Source: Aplysia californica (lineage: Eukaryota > Mollusca > Gastropoda > Aplysiida > Aplysiidae). From it: a stretch of 60,721 nucleotides of DNA. The stretch lies in contig NW_004797413.1 of assembly GCF_000002075.1 (NCBI RefSeq), positions 962,735-1,023,455 on the forward strand, given 5' to 3'. The notes under the pieces are model-generated. The model had not been told where the DNA came from, made no database searches, and saw only the letters and a program-made list of their open reading frames with translations. Numbering within the stretch: position 1 is the first letter of the stretch; every line of letters starts with the position of its first letter. Position numbers and translations under genes: made by a program. Of the stretch, positions 1 to 12,062 are shown one piece after another.

Positions 1-3000
1 CCCCCTCCCTGATAACCCCCTCCTCCTCCACCTCCCTGGTAGCCCCCGCGGCCACCACCACGGAATCCTCCACCACCCCGACCTGCAACACAAGACAAGT
101 AAAAAAAAATTAGAACTCATGTCACTAACAGAATACACAACATTTTTTAAGTTTTACATGTAGCGGGTAGTAACAGTTTTTTTTAAAGTTTTTTTTTGGG
201 GGGGGGGGGTGGCAAGTGTTTTATGGCCCTCGCAACTGCACAAGGTCATATGAGCGCGCAGGTTTTTGGTTGGGTTTTTTTCGGGGGGGGGTAAGGGTAT
301 TACAGCGCTCGCAACTGCATAAGGTCATATGAGCACATGGGACACATCAAATATTTGTAGTAACAGTTTAACGGCACTTGCAACACAAATAAGAGTGTAT
401 GTCCAAATCACCGAAATGGTGTGTGTGTGTTTGTGTGTGTGTGGGGGGGGGGGGACTTAACAGACCCTCAATAAGGTACAAACTAGTAGAGACATCAGGG
501 TCTTCAACATTTCAGCAATGCATACATATTATGTATAGCCTGCTAAAAACATTTGAATGGTAAACTTCCACAGTCACAAATTGTGAATGTTTAAGTACAG
601 CATAAATTTCAAAGATGGTTATCTTATCTGGATCAGCATTTCTGTTTAAGAAGGTTTAACTCTTAAATATACAGCAAACCTGCCAGTTCAGCCAGTTCAC
701 GACAATGTTCCATTGTTTACTGGGGAAACAAACATTTACCAAACCCCAGCAATTTCTTGCTATCTAATATCAAACTGTATGTTTATTACTCAGGTCATTC
801 ATTTCCACTCAGTTTGGTGTTTAATTTATGCAAAGAGATTAAACAGGAGTGGAGTTATAGAGAAGTTTGTGATGCTGCAAACTTGGGACGACAAAACTGG
901 CTGTGTACAAAGGAGAGATAGCCTATCGTATACGAAGAGTTAAAGCACAACATAAAGGCAGATATAACTCACCCCCAAGCCAGCATCTCTTCATGAAGCC
1001 TTAAAGTGCAAGAAAAAGACAGAAAATAACTCACCCCCTGAGCTGGCATCTCTCTTCATGAAGCCTTAAAGTGCAAGAAAAAGACAGAAAATAACTCACT
1101 CCCTGAGCTGGCATCTCTCTATGAAGAGAAGGCTTAAAGTACAAAAGACAGATGTATAACTCACCCCCAGAGCTGGCATCTCTCTTCATGAAGGCTTAAA
1201 GTACAAGAAATAGATCAGATATATAACTCACCCCCTGAGTTGGCATCTCTCTATGAAGAGTAGGCTTAAAGTACAAAACTAGAGAAGACATATAACTCAC
1301 TCCCTCATCTGGCATCTCTCTAAGAAGAGAAAGTGTTAAGTACAAAACTAGAGAAGACATATAACTCACTCCCTCACCTGGCATCTCTCTAAGAAGAGAA
1401 AGTGTTAAGTACAAAACTAGAGAAGACATATATCTCACTCCCTGAGCTGGCATCTCTCTAAGAAGAGAAGGCTTAGAGTGCAAGAAAAAGACAGATGTAA
1501 TACAACTCACCCCCCGAGCTGGCGTCTCTCTTCATGAAGGCTTAGAGTACAAAAGAAAGACAAGACATATAACTCACCCCCTGAGCTGGCGTCTCTCTTC
1601 ATGAAGGCCGGCATCTCGGGTGGGGGAGGTTCCAGCTCCCAGGCACGCCCGCCTCTGTCTGGCACCTGGCGTCACAAAACACAATGGACAGTTAGTGACT
1701 TGTTTGTTTTAGTAGAGGTTTTACGGCGCTCGCAACTGCATAAGGTCATATGAGCGCCAGAAGATTAGAGGTGTTACAAGAGAGTAACAAACATAAAAAA
1801 GAAGAAGGGGAGATAAGGACGATAGATGTTTGATAGGAAAGAAGAAGCAGACCAAACCAGAGCACCCGCCAACCACCCAGTTAGCGAGTTGATTTAGTTC
1901 AAATTTTAGTAAGAGTTTTACAGCACTTGCTGAAGATTAGAGGTGTTACAAGAGAGTAACAAAGACAAAAAAGAAGGGAGAGATCAGGATGATAGATGTT
2001 TCATAGGAATGAAGGAGCAAACCACACCAGAGTACCCGCCAACCACCCACATTTTCGTAACGTCCAACAACTTGTATTTCCAAGTGGGGCATAAGATAAC
2101 ACTTGTTATTACAAAATTATCGAATTGCTCACTAGTGGACAATATTGCCCAGGTCAGTATGCTAGGCAGTAGACAAAGCACTTTCATATCATAATCCAAC
2201 ATTTGGGCACACTAAAAGTGGACCTTTTGACAAACTTACCCGGCCAATGAGAACTTTGTTTATTGCACATTTACTCCTCTCTCTCGCCTCTCCACTGCTC
2301 GTTTTCTGCAGTCTTGTTAAATCTGAAAAAAATAAAATAGATGATGAAACTGCAATGTAGTCTAGGAGTAGGAGGGGGGGAAAAAAGCCAGTCACAGCAA
2401 GTATTACGAAGTTGGGAAGCACAAACAGGAAGAAGCAACGCGTACATACAGTAGAGTCCACTTGAACCTAAATATGCTGGATCACCCGCTGTTTTATCTT
2501 CGGTTTATCCAGGTTTTCAGTATGGAGAAGTAGCTCCGAAAACAAAGAAAAAAAAATTGGGGATTCTATTTTCTTTCAACTTACCGCTATTTTCGGATTA
2601 ACCAAGTTTAGTTTAAGTGGACTCCATAGTACAAACAATTTTATGAGATGGAAAAGGGCTCACATAGACAGCACTAGAAAATAAGACTTGTGTTCATGTA
2701 AATATTTCACAAAATTCATGTAACATTCAAGATGGTGTGGTTAACATGTAACACCCCACAAAAAGTAGTTAATGCTTGTGATCCCTCATAAACATTCCAT
2801 AAAGTCAAGTTAACGTTTCTTTACCCACATACATAACGTTCCATAACCTATAATTCACATACCATCCCTCGCGGCAAGAATTTGCGGAACTCCAACATTT
2901 GTCTTGGACACAAGCAGACGTCGGATCGGCTGATAGACTCCTGCTATCTTGTTGTCATTACTCTGTCAAAGCAAAAAAAAGGAAAAATGAAGATGACATT

Positions 3001-6000
3001 TTTTACTCTGAAAAAAAAAAAATCAAAATAATTGCATAGCACAAATGAAAGAAAGAAAAATGTACAGTACACAAGGATAGATAATTATATGAACATGATA
3101 AAACTATCAATACCATAAAAGCCCTAGAAAAAAAAGACCATGTTCCATTATGCTGCCATAGCAAACACTCAAAAACTGTATTGAACAAGACCAACTCATA
3201 GAAACATCTCACTCACTCAGTGACCATCCCGCAAATGTCAAACTTTTGCGCTACTACACTCCCAATCTGCAAGACCCCCAGTCACAAAATGTTCTTCAGC
3301 TTCAGATAAACACTATTATAAATTTTGAGTAGCTATGTCGTTATGTATTTACAAGAAACTAAAAGAATGTCACAGCCAAAAATGCTCACTTTTTAATTGG
3401 AACAGATCAGGACATGATACAATTGAAATTGTCTAAGAAGCTTTGAAGGCCGCGCATTGTCGAGGAGAAAAGTGGCTGTGTTAGACAGGTAGACATCTTG
3501 GACAGCATCATTATATCCTTACAAAAGAGAATAAATGCAGGGGGGGGGGCAGGTAAGAAGTGGTTTTTGAACCGGTGATTGTCTTGGGCAGGTGACCACT
3601 TGAGCAGGTTCGACTGTAATAAGTTTATAACATTCAAAAAGCGGAAATTCACATCACCATAGAGCCAATGAACCAACGGCTCACAGCCACAAAGATAAAA
3701 ATTAATTAAAAATACTATTGAGAGTTGAGATAACTATCAACAGAAAGCACAGCATCAAGCACAGACCACAGCAACAAACACCAATAGGGCAGGATTACAG
3801 GAAGAAGGGTCTAGCTGTACCTTAGCCTTGTCTGACCACTTGAACGACTGAATGGTCACGTCTAGACGTTTGAGCAACATCTCCCGTCTCACGCGGTATT
3901 CGTCCGACAAGATGTCGTTGATGGCCAAGATGTGAGTCCACTGTTTGTCCGATAGCCGAGTCTTAAGTAAGGGTTTGCCGATCTGGTTGGGATACTTGGA
4001 CATGAATTCCTTCACCTGGTGATGAGAAAGGAACACTTCATTGTCAATAGGGGGGACTGAAATGGAAATCTTAACAACAAAAAAAGGGATGGATCTATAA
4101 AGCTGTCCCCGTCGTTTTATGCAAGAAAAATTCTGAAATTATGTAAACTGAGAACAAAAATGTGAAATTATACGATTCTGTTAATTTTAACAAAGAAGGA
4201 TAAAGGAAAATATTCAGAAATTATGCCAAAAATGATCAAATTTTACTAAATTATGTGGGGTGCATAAAACCACGGGGACAGATAAAGTGAGTTGCAATGG
4301 TACTGGCTCTATTATTTCATGAAACAACATCCAGATAAGACAAAATACAGATCCAACTAAAAGGAATAGAGCTCATCGGGGTGCCCATTAACCAACAAAA
4401 AATCATTCTGAATCGCAGAAAGAGGGTAAAATAAGAAAACATTAGGGTACTGCTTTCCCCCTGGGAAAGAGTAAGTTTAGAGATTTGGTTAACTATTTGT
4501 CTGTTCAAATCTGTCTTCCAAAGTTGGGATCATCGCAGATGGCACACATCCATAACTGCCCCCCTTTCTCCTATGGATCCATCTCAAAGTCCATCTGCTT
4601 GTAATTCCAATTAGAATCTGGTTGGAGATCCATCAGGCAGTACCACACCAGTTGTTGAATTTTCCTGCTCCCCTACAGTTCTCCCTCTCTCTCAAAAGAC
4701 TTGTTCAACCCTATCCATATGACCTTAGGTCATTTTGTACCCCCCGCGGTTGTATTCTTCACATTTTAGAATACCTCTAGTACGAAGATCTCTTACACTG
4801 AAACTTTCAGTATTTCTCAAAAAAACATTTTGACACACTGCTATGCAAAGCGTACGGATCGGATTAACGAGTAAACTTCCTCTTTGAAAGTGGTGGCACA
4901 GAGTTCCCCACGTCGTCTGGATACGATAGTAAAACACAACGTACAGATTGGGTTGACTGCCCAATAAGAGCAATGGGGTAGGGGGGGGAGGGGGAGTACA
5001 TTTTACTGTCCCCGTGGTTTTATGCACCCCGCATAATTTAGCAAAATTGTATCATTTTTTGCATAATTTCTGATTATTTTCCTTTATCATTCTTTGTTAA
5101 AATTAACAGAACTGCATAATTTCACATTTTTGGGCTAAGTTTGCAGAATTTCAGAATTTTTCTTGCATAAAACAACGGGGACAGATTTAAACTGGACAGA
5201 AGGTGAGACAAAAACAGACGAGGCCAAACCTTGCTCTCTATCTTGCTGAACAGCTGAAAACCTGTAATATTGGGAGGAGGCTTGGAAAACTTCAGAGCCA
5301 TCAACATTTCTCTCAGAGACTTGGCCACTTCGCTCTCACTCTGAAAGACAAAGGGAAGAAGAAAGAAAAATGTCATTGCGTGCTGAAAGAGTCGGTTTCT
5401 CACATGAGCCTCACATAAAACCTGTAGATGAAATAAACTTTGTCGGAAGTTCTAACCTTTATCCATACTTATTCTTCGCTCCCACTCTGAACGACAAAGG
5501 GAAGAAGAAAGAAAAATGTCATTGCGTGCTGAAAGAGTTGATTTCTCTCATGAGCCTCAGTTAAACCTGTAGATGAAATAAACTTTGTCGGAAGTTCCAA
5601 CCTTTATCCATTCTTACTCTGCTGGTGCCTCTTGTTTTGTCTAATGTTCCTTTTTTTGGGGGGTGCTATGTTAATGATTTTATTTGTATGAGACAATCAT
5701 TGATTATGGGAATGTGAGTAAGTACAATGATATTTCAATATTAAGATGAAACAATAAAAGAATATAAATAAGAACGACTGAATATGTTCTGCTGGAGCTG
5801 AATTTTACATGACAGAGTGTTTCTTTTATTTTGGTTTCTTTCTTTTCATCACCGAATGCCTTGAGTAGCACCAACATATTTACTGGTAAGGCCCCAACAT
5901 TTCCATACTAAAGTACAACTGATTAGAAATTGGGAATACAAGATAAGATAAACTAACATCAAAGCATGGCAGTTTAAGTCAAAAGAATAATAACTCCCCC

Positions 6001-9000
6001 CCACCCCCTTAATTTATAACTACTTGACCTTGTTGTACACATTATCTGGGTTCACCACGGAGTTATTGTGAAGTTGCAGTTAGGTTTTACACGATACAGA
6101 AAACAGATGGCTGTGATCGTCATGAGGTGCAAAAAAACACCCCAGACGGGTGGGGTATGCTTTGAGTTTATCACTGTTTCCTTAACAAACTAGAAGAGAG
6201 CTTATCAGGCCCTACTAGAACACTGAACCGTCGACTAGTTCACAATACAACAGAGCAAGTTAGCACTGGTTTCTGAAACTACCCCTGAACTAGAAGAAGA
6301 ATGTCAGCACTGTACAGAAACATACCACAGCAAAGTGCGATTATACTTTTCTTGCTTTAAGAATTTGTTTTTGTAATCTAACACCTTTCCATAAATTCAA
6401 ACTCTTGAAATACTGTAAAAATCCATTAATTTATTGATACATGAACACATCAATTCTCACCGGCTCTGCGACCTCCGTTGGTGTCTTCGACAATGATGCT
6501 AGGACTGCGGGCTTTTTCGATGCTATCATCTTCACACTAGCCAGCTCCGTAAGCAAGTAGTCTGTTAAAGAATAAAAAATAACCAACATGTTGTAGCATT
6601 TTGTAATCTCAAATCAGAAATAACAAAAACATGGTTACTACATTACTTGAAAATTCAACACACTCAGGACATATAATAAAAATCCAAGTTGAGTATTACA
6701 GAACTTTAAAGAAATTAATTAATCTAATCATCCGACCAATGTCTTCAATAGTGAAAAAACTTGTCACATCTTCCCACGCTAACCAGGACACCCAGTGACT
6801 GTTGTTTCAATCATAGAAGTACAAGTAAATATATACAGTGGAGTCTGCTTAAACCAAAATCATCAGGACCGCCGGACTCTTAGGTTTAGAGAGATTACTT
6901 GTCTTACAGAAAAGTACTCCTTAGATCCTGTCAGTCCTGAACTCTGTTCCTCTCCTTACAAGGACAGGGGATGGAAAAACTTCACCAGGCCTGCCGACCA
7001 CTCCATGATCAAAATTATGAGTTTCCCTCAGAAAGCAAATAAAGTTATGTATTTTCACATTCTTTCTGTTACGTTATATTCGATCTGACAGAAGTGCAAT
7101 TCAAGAAAAAAAAGATCAAGATTTTATGGAAATCAGATTAGAATTCTTCAACAATCCCAAAAAAATTTTCTAATTATATTTTTTTTAAATTGGAGAACTG
7201 TCTTTCTCAGAATGCTTGGCAGGTCTGTTTCTCTAAAGCAGTACCTTGGCACACAACCTGACCTACAACATTTATCTCATTTAACACCTCCTATCATTAC
7301 CTGTGGGAGCTACTACCTCACACTTACCAAGGAGCTGTAAGCAAGACTCTTTGGTTGCCAATCGACCTTCAATCGGACCTTGCGTCAAAGTGGAATATGG
7401 GCAGGCTGATAAAAGAAAGAAATTTTCTTATTACAAAAGATGATAAAACCAGCCTGGACAAATAAATAACTCGGGCAAACGTAACAAAAATAAAAAAAAT
7501 TGTACAGAAATGAAACAATAGACACATCTCCAGTAAAAAAAATAACTTTTTTCCATCTTCTCCTACAAGGTACTTTTAAACCAAAAAAAAAGAGTATTAG
7601 ATGAGAAGTACATTAATTGGATGAAATTTAATGACAGACTGAAGTCAATTTTTTCACTACCAGAGAAGTAGCCAGAAAAGTAATGACTGCATAAAAGCAT
7701 CAAATACACTTACAAAATTCTCGCAAGAATCCACTGAGCTCCATAAGAAAGTTGTCTCCATCTCCAGGTCCTAAGGAAAAATAAAGAATTGTCCCATTTT
7801 GTTGGTAAGAGCAATGGCCGTTTAAATTAAAGAATGGAAGACCACATTTTAAAAATAAATGCTACAAAATGTAGTGTAATAGAAGTTTATTAGTTTCTCA
7901 AATTTTCTTTCAGCATTTTTACAAAAATAGACACAAAATTATGCAATTGAGATCTCCAACACAACCTTACAAAACTTCGTAGAAGTTTCATATTTTTGCT
8001 TCTATAATTAATAAGAGACTAAAGTCAAGTCTCATTTCAGAAACAAAACCCTTTCGGCGTGCCCCGTTGATGCCTTTATCTGCCTTGATCACTGTAGAAA
8101 TGTGACAGACCTTTGATTAAAACCACCCAACAACAGCGACTTTTTAAATTATCCACGTATATAAATGCAATTTTAAAAAAAGACTTGTCCGTTGATGAAA
8201 CTGGCCGATATAGGAGACTTTAAAAACAAATCAAACTGACTTTTTAAAAGGTACATTTTCAGTAACAGTGAAAAGAAAGCCCCAAACATCAATACTGTCG
8301 AACCTGTCCCAACCAACCATTACTTGTCCAGGACAATCACCCGTACAAATGACTACATCCCGCTTCCCAGCATTACAATGACACTGTGCAAGATGTCTAC
8401 CTTTCTAAGACAACCACTTTTCTCTTTGCCAATGTGTGGACAGCTTGGAAAAATTTAAACTGTATTTGTACAAAAATTTGACAAGAAGGATAGGAAACAT
8501 GTATACCTTGGATAGCTGAGACCTTCTCATCGATGCCACAGAAGGCAGCGAGCTGAGAGACGATCCATTCTACCAGCTCTGTGTAAGCCACAGACTTAGC
8601 TCCTGCCTCAGCAGCCTCATTGAGTGCACTCCCATCCAGCAGTGGCCCCGAGTACCTGGCTCACAAATGAATTAAGATTTTTGTTCATTAAAGTAAAGTG
8701 AATGCAATTTCTTCCTCTTGTCCCTACTACAGACAAGAGGCGTGGGCAGTAAATAAATGCAGTTTATTACTAACAGCTGCAAAGTGATGAAAGGTAAAGG
8801 TTGCTATAAAATTCTGTGTTGCAGCAAGGGTGATGTATACAACTGTCCACTTTTGTTTACACAGCATCTGGGTTTGTAGGAAAAAAGTGAAAGCCTCAAA
8901 GCTGAGCTTCCTCCCACACCACTCGTCACCATATTATATTTTATATATCATTACACAATCAATTGAAGAAGAACATGTAGACTATATCAAATAAGGAAAT

Positions 9001-9656
9001 TAGGTGACAACTCAGCAGTGACTACCTAGCCTGGTTGATGTTAATCGCTTCCCGTTAGTAATGTAACGCTTCACATACAATATTACTACTACCGAGTAAT
9101 AAGAATGGACCAGCAGAGGCAACTGACTACCTAGGCTACTCGGCTAGGATACTCGTGATCATCAATACTACCTGACTTGACCGAGTCTGTTGAGAGTCAT
9201 TTGGCATAAATGCATCTATATCAGTCACTGTCAGTATCAGCCACAGGCCCAGCCCTAGTGATTTCTAACTTGGATGACAATCCAATGTCAATAGCATAGC
9301 CCTAGATTAGCTATGACACAAGTGACAAAATGGCATTCTTTCTCAAGTAGGCAAATAAACATAATATTTCTCATGCAAAAAGTAAAAGTATTATTTAATA
9401 ACTAATCAATCAAACTACCTTTTAAAATAGTATAGATTCTAGACCCTAGATCTAGACTAATGTAGTACAAGTTAATACCAGTATCATTATGATGTCAAGT
9501 AGCCTAACTGTAAAAGACCCTCTAGACAATACTTCATACGTTGTTGACTTGTCATTCAGTTTACCATCAAGAAGAACAAGAAAAGAAAAGATAGTCTATT
9601 CAGTCATGAGGTGCATACCCTAAGTCTTCTAGGGAATCAAGGATGTCGTTTTCCAT
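1..9656 (-). CDS. FAM98: FAM98 family protein, 11 coding exons, 3' end off window
   Basis: Exons on the minus strand: 9656-9619, 8655-8507, 7770-7714, 7405-7328, 6561-6461, 5340-5230, 4015-3821, 2962-2863, 2322-2240, 1665-1578 and 82-1 (continuing left). All junctions are GT-AG and phases agree throughout. The protein opens MENDILDSLEDLGYSGPLLD and carries the family blocks SKPPPNITGFQLFSKIESK (about residues 157-178), KRLDVTIQSFKWSDKAK (about 225-243), LLVSKTNVGVPQILAARD (about 260-276), CAINKVLIGRV (about 295-305) and EPPPPEMP. It ends in a Gly/Arg/Tyr RGG-type tail, as in human FAM98A. Vertebrate FAM98B belongs to the RTCB-DDX1 tRNA-ligase complex, and FAM98A is an RNA-binding PRMT1 partner. 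Invertebrates usually have a single FAM98, so the A/B/C label is left off. The gene shares a promoter interval with PSMD8. Oddities are the tandem exon-10 array at 961-1610 and a duplicated acceptor near exon 6. Confidence 0.95.
961..1610 (-). repeat. Ten-unit tandem array of FAM98 exon 10 end, possible microexons
   Basis: The exon-10 end plus its donor and the following intron is repeated ten times, with a spacing of 62-72 bp (donor-side ACTCAC or TCTCAC motifs at 967, 1029, 1094, 1159, 1226, 1295, 1364, 1433, 1505 and 1572). On the minus strand the extra units at 1540-1511, 1194-1165, 1064-1035 (30 bases each) and 999-973 (27 bases) run from a TAAG acceptor-like site to a GTGAGT donor. They fit phase 1 on both sides and encode about AFMKRDASSG. 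The other five units changed TTCATGAAG to a form that puts an in-frame TAG in the same slot. Exon 10 can also splice straight to the RGG exon at 82, so any use would be optional. The array is certain; microexon use is inference. Confidence 0.85.
1709..1870 (-). repeat. 3'-hairpin dispersed repeat, FAM98 intron 9
   Basis: The hairpin GGCGCTCGCAACTGCATAAG with GAGCGCC is intact. A second partial copy without most of the hairpin follows at 1904-2050, and two hairpin ends alone lie at 216-262 and 297-342 in intron 10. All are on the minus strand. Confidence 0.82.
2449..2629 (+). mobile_element. TA-flanked MITE (CAGTGGAGTCC family)
   Basis: TA on both sides. Left end CAGTAGAGTCCACTTGAACC, right end TTTAAGTGGACTCCATAG. 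It lies in FAM98 intron 8. Confidence 0.72.
4103..4281 (-). mobile_element. 179-bp MITE (CTGTCCCCG family), copy 1
   Basis: The interior lies in reverse orientation to the other two copies. Flanked on both sides by ATAAAG, so the family appears to duplicate 6 bp on insertion. It lies in FAM98 intron 6. Confidence 0.88.
5006..5184 (+). mobile_element. 179-bp MITE (CTGTCCCCG family), copy 2
   Basis: Flanks are ATTTTA and ATTTAA. It lies about 45 bp on the intron side of the FAM98 exon-6 donor, so it is close to a splice site. Confidence 0.88.
5331..5617 (-). repeat. 147-bp tandem duplication covering the FAM98 exon-6 acceptor
   Basis: Units 5331-5477 and 5478-5617 match over nearly their whole length. 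The duplicated acceptor at 5488-5487 is followed by AGTGGGAGCGAAGAATAA, so using it would give a stop within six codons. The real exon starts at 5340. Confidence 0.88.
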
Positions 9657-9939
9657 GCTAGCGGAGAGACTGCTTGAATGCGGGACAAACAATACCCAGA
9701 AAGGTTGGGGAGAGTATCAAAACTCTTGGCAGTGCTAGATCTATCAGTTTTTCACACAGCAGACCAATGTTGATCTGTTGGTGAGGAACCGATCCACTCC
9801 ACCGGAAGTAGCATGTGGAATAAAGCAAACCTGAAATTTGACCAATGAACAGGAGGCTGGAATTCACTGCGTTACTACGTTTCTAAATGTTCAACAAATC
9901 AAAACACAGTCAAACAGTTTGTCCGCATTAGTAAACAAG
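9657..9939. promoter_or_regulatory. Putative bidirectional promoter, FAM98 / PSMD8
   Basis: The 283 bases between two divergent start codons must hold both 5' UTRs and both core promoters. I see no convincing TATA box. CCAAT-type motifs lie close to 9840, with CCAAT at 9841 and its reverse complement ATTGG absent nearby, so factor sites cannot be called. The assignment rests on gene layout. Confidence 0.65.
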
Positions 9940-12030
9940 ATGGCAGCCAACTTGAAAGAGATTGTCGGAGTGTACCAGAATCTCAAGCGAGTTTGGGATA
10001 CAAAGCCGCCCAATCTTGATAAAGCTGGCGAACTTCTTTCTAAGCTCAAGGTATCAATAAATATGTTCTGTATGGATCTAAAGATCCTGGTTAAAAATAT
10101 GTGTTGTGTGTCCTTATGTCAAATGTATGAATGCCTTTTATACCCGTCAGAAACTCAAATTTGCCGTGTCACTTTCATTTTGTCTTTCAGTCTTCTTACG
10201 TTCATACTTCAGACTTAATTATCGTTCTGATTTAAAATGTTACACCCAGAATGTCTAGATCTAGAAGATCGAGATATCTAGTTCTAGATCTAGCTGTAAA
10301 CTAATGGAAGCGGCATTTAGAAAATAATAAGTAGTGCCCAGTGCCCTAACATAGCCACTGTGACTGTCACACTACCGTAGACTACCGCGTAGACTACAGA
10401 CTAGACTCTAGTCTAGACTACCCAGACTGGTGGTCGGCCAGTACTTCCTCCCACTATTATTACTGCTGTGTAGCCTACTTGCCTTCCACTTCAGTTTCTG
10501 TGTCAGTGCAAGTAGAAGAGTTCCAACCAATTTTTTTTTTAATTGCCTTCCTAGCTTTCACAGCTGGTCTAACAAATCCTGCCGTTAGTAGTAGAAACTC
10601 TGGCGATTTTGTAGTTTCGTTCTTTAAAGTCAAGAGAAGGGGGTTTCAGGGGGGCTTGACCTAATACAAATATGTAGGTGGGGGGTTCAGGGGGGCATGC
10701 CACCCTGAATTTTATACTAATTTGATGTTTTGCAGTTAGGTTGCATCCCTACTCCCTTGTGTAGCCTAATTCGAATAGTATTTGGTCTTCAAGACTTCTT
10801 GATTTCTTCTCTGTATGTAAACAAATGGATCGTGGACTTAAACGAACGGAACTACAAGATCACCGAAACTCTTTGTATAGAGGCTATTAACCCTCGGGTT
10901 TATATGTCACGCGATAAGCCTATTTCGGCACTATGCCTGCGTTCTGGTCCTGCGTCTGTCTAGCCCCTGGCTCAGCGCACACCTGCCGAGCACCATCTCC
11001 CCTTGCATTCGGGTCCTGAGTCGGATCCGCATTCACGTAGCTCAAGTGTGTGTGCGTCAGTCTGCTTGAGTTTGTCTGCGTTTGTGGCCTTCTTCTTGAA
11101 CCGCCTTCGTAACTGAGGCATACGTCTCATTCAAAACATGCCAAGTTGGTAGCTCTAGATGTTCGTCAAATGAAATTATAGAAGAAATTGGCCCACTTAG
11201 ACATGAGGAGTTCAAAAGGATATAGTCAGGAAATGAGCTTGATTTTGTATGAAATGATACTACCTGATAAAAAATAAGCTTATTTGATAATTTTGAATAC
11301 CATTGTGCAGGTACAAAGAACAATTTGAGTGCAGAACATTCGGAAATTGACCTATAGTGTCCCCTTTCGAACCCCAGGTCATTCATAACAACAAGAGCGT
11401 CTAGAAAGGTTATTCGAACGGGCTTAACTGCTCGTAATGTCTTATCAGCTTATGAGAGGGGGTTATTCATGTGTTTGTAACACTTTATAAATAGAAAGCT
11501 ATGAAAGATAGAGCGTTATTTTCATCGTTGATTAACGCACTCCAACTGTATTCATGGCGAAACACACGTTTCCCGGCGCGCGCGTGGGCTGTACACCAAC
11601 AGTACACACTGAGTGACCCCGGCGGCCCGCCCGGAACGTCCGACGTAATCGGTTGCTGATAAGATTCGCATCTCAGCACAGACGCAGGACAAGAGTTAAT
11701 CCACCCTATCCTATAGCCTACCATAATGGGAAGTGGCTATTTTCACCGGTGAGAATAAAAATATTATCGACTTCTCTCACCGGGTGAGACTTGCCAGCAT
11801 TCGCTATTCTCCCCCGGTGAGAAACAAGACCTATTTTTCCTAATTACTCAATGCTTTCTATCGGTATGAATGATCAAATTGACCAAAAAAAACCCAAAAA
11901 ATGATGTTTTATAGCACAAAAGTAAATTAATTTGGTCGTCTACAAAGATGCTACGGCTATTTCACTTTTCTAATCGAGGCGAACTTCACTGGTCACTTTT
12001 TCTTTTTGCCTGGAAGTTCTCGCTACTCCT

Positions 12031-12062
<32 letters not shown>

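Noticed and set aside
1196-1510. 104-codon open frame made of repeated blocks (minus strand)
   Set aside because: It reads through the tandem exon-10 array in a frame that crosses its intron parts; the repetition comes from DNA units, not from a protein.
961-1610. CRISPR-like direct repeats
   Set aside because: The units are contiguous tandem copies with no unrelated spacers, and the DNA is eukaryotic.
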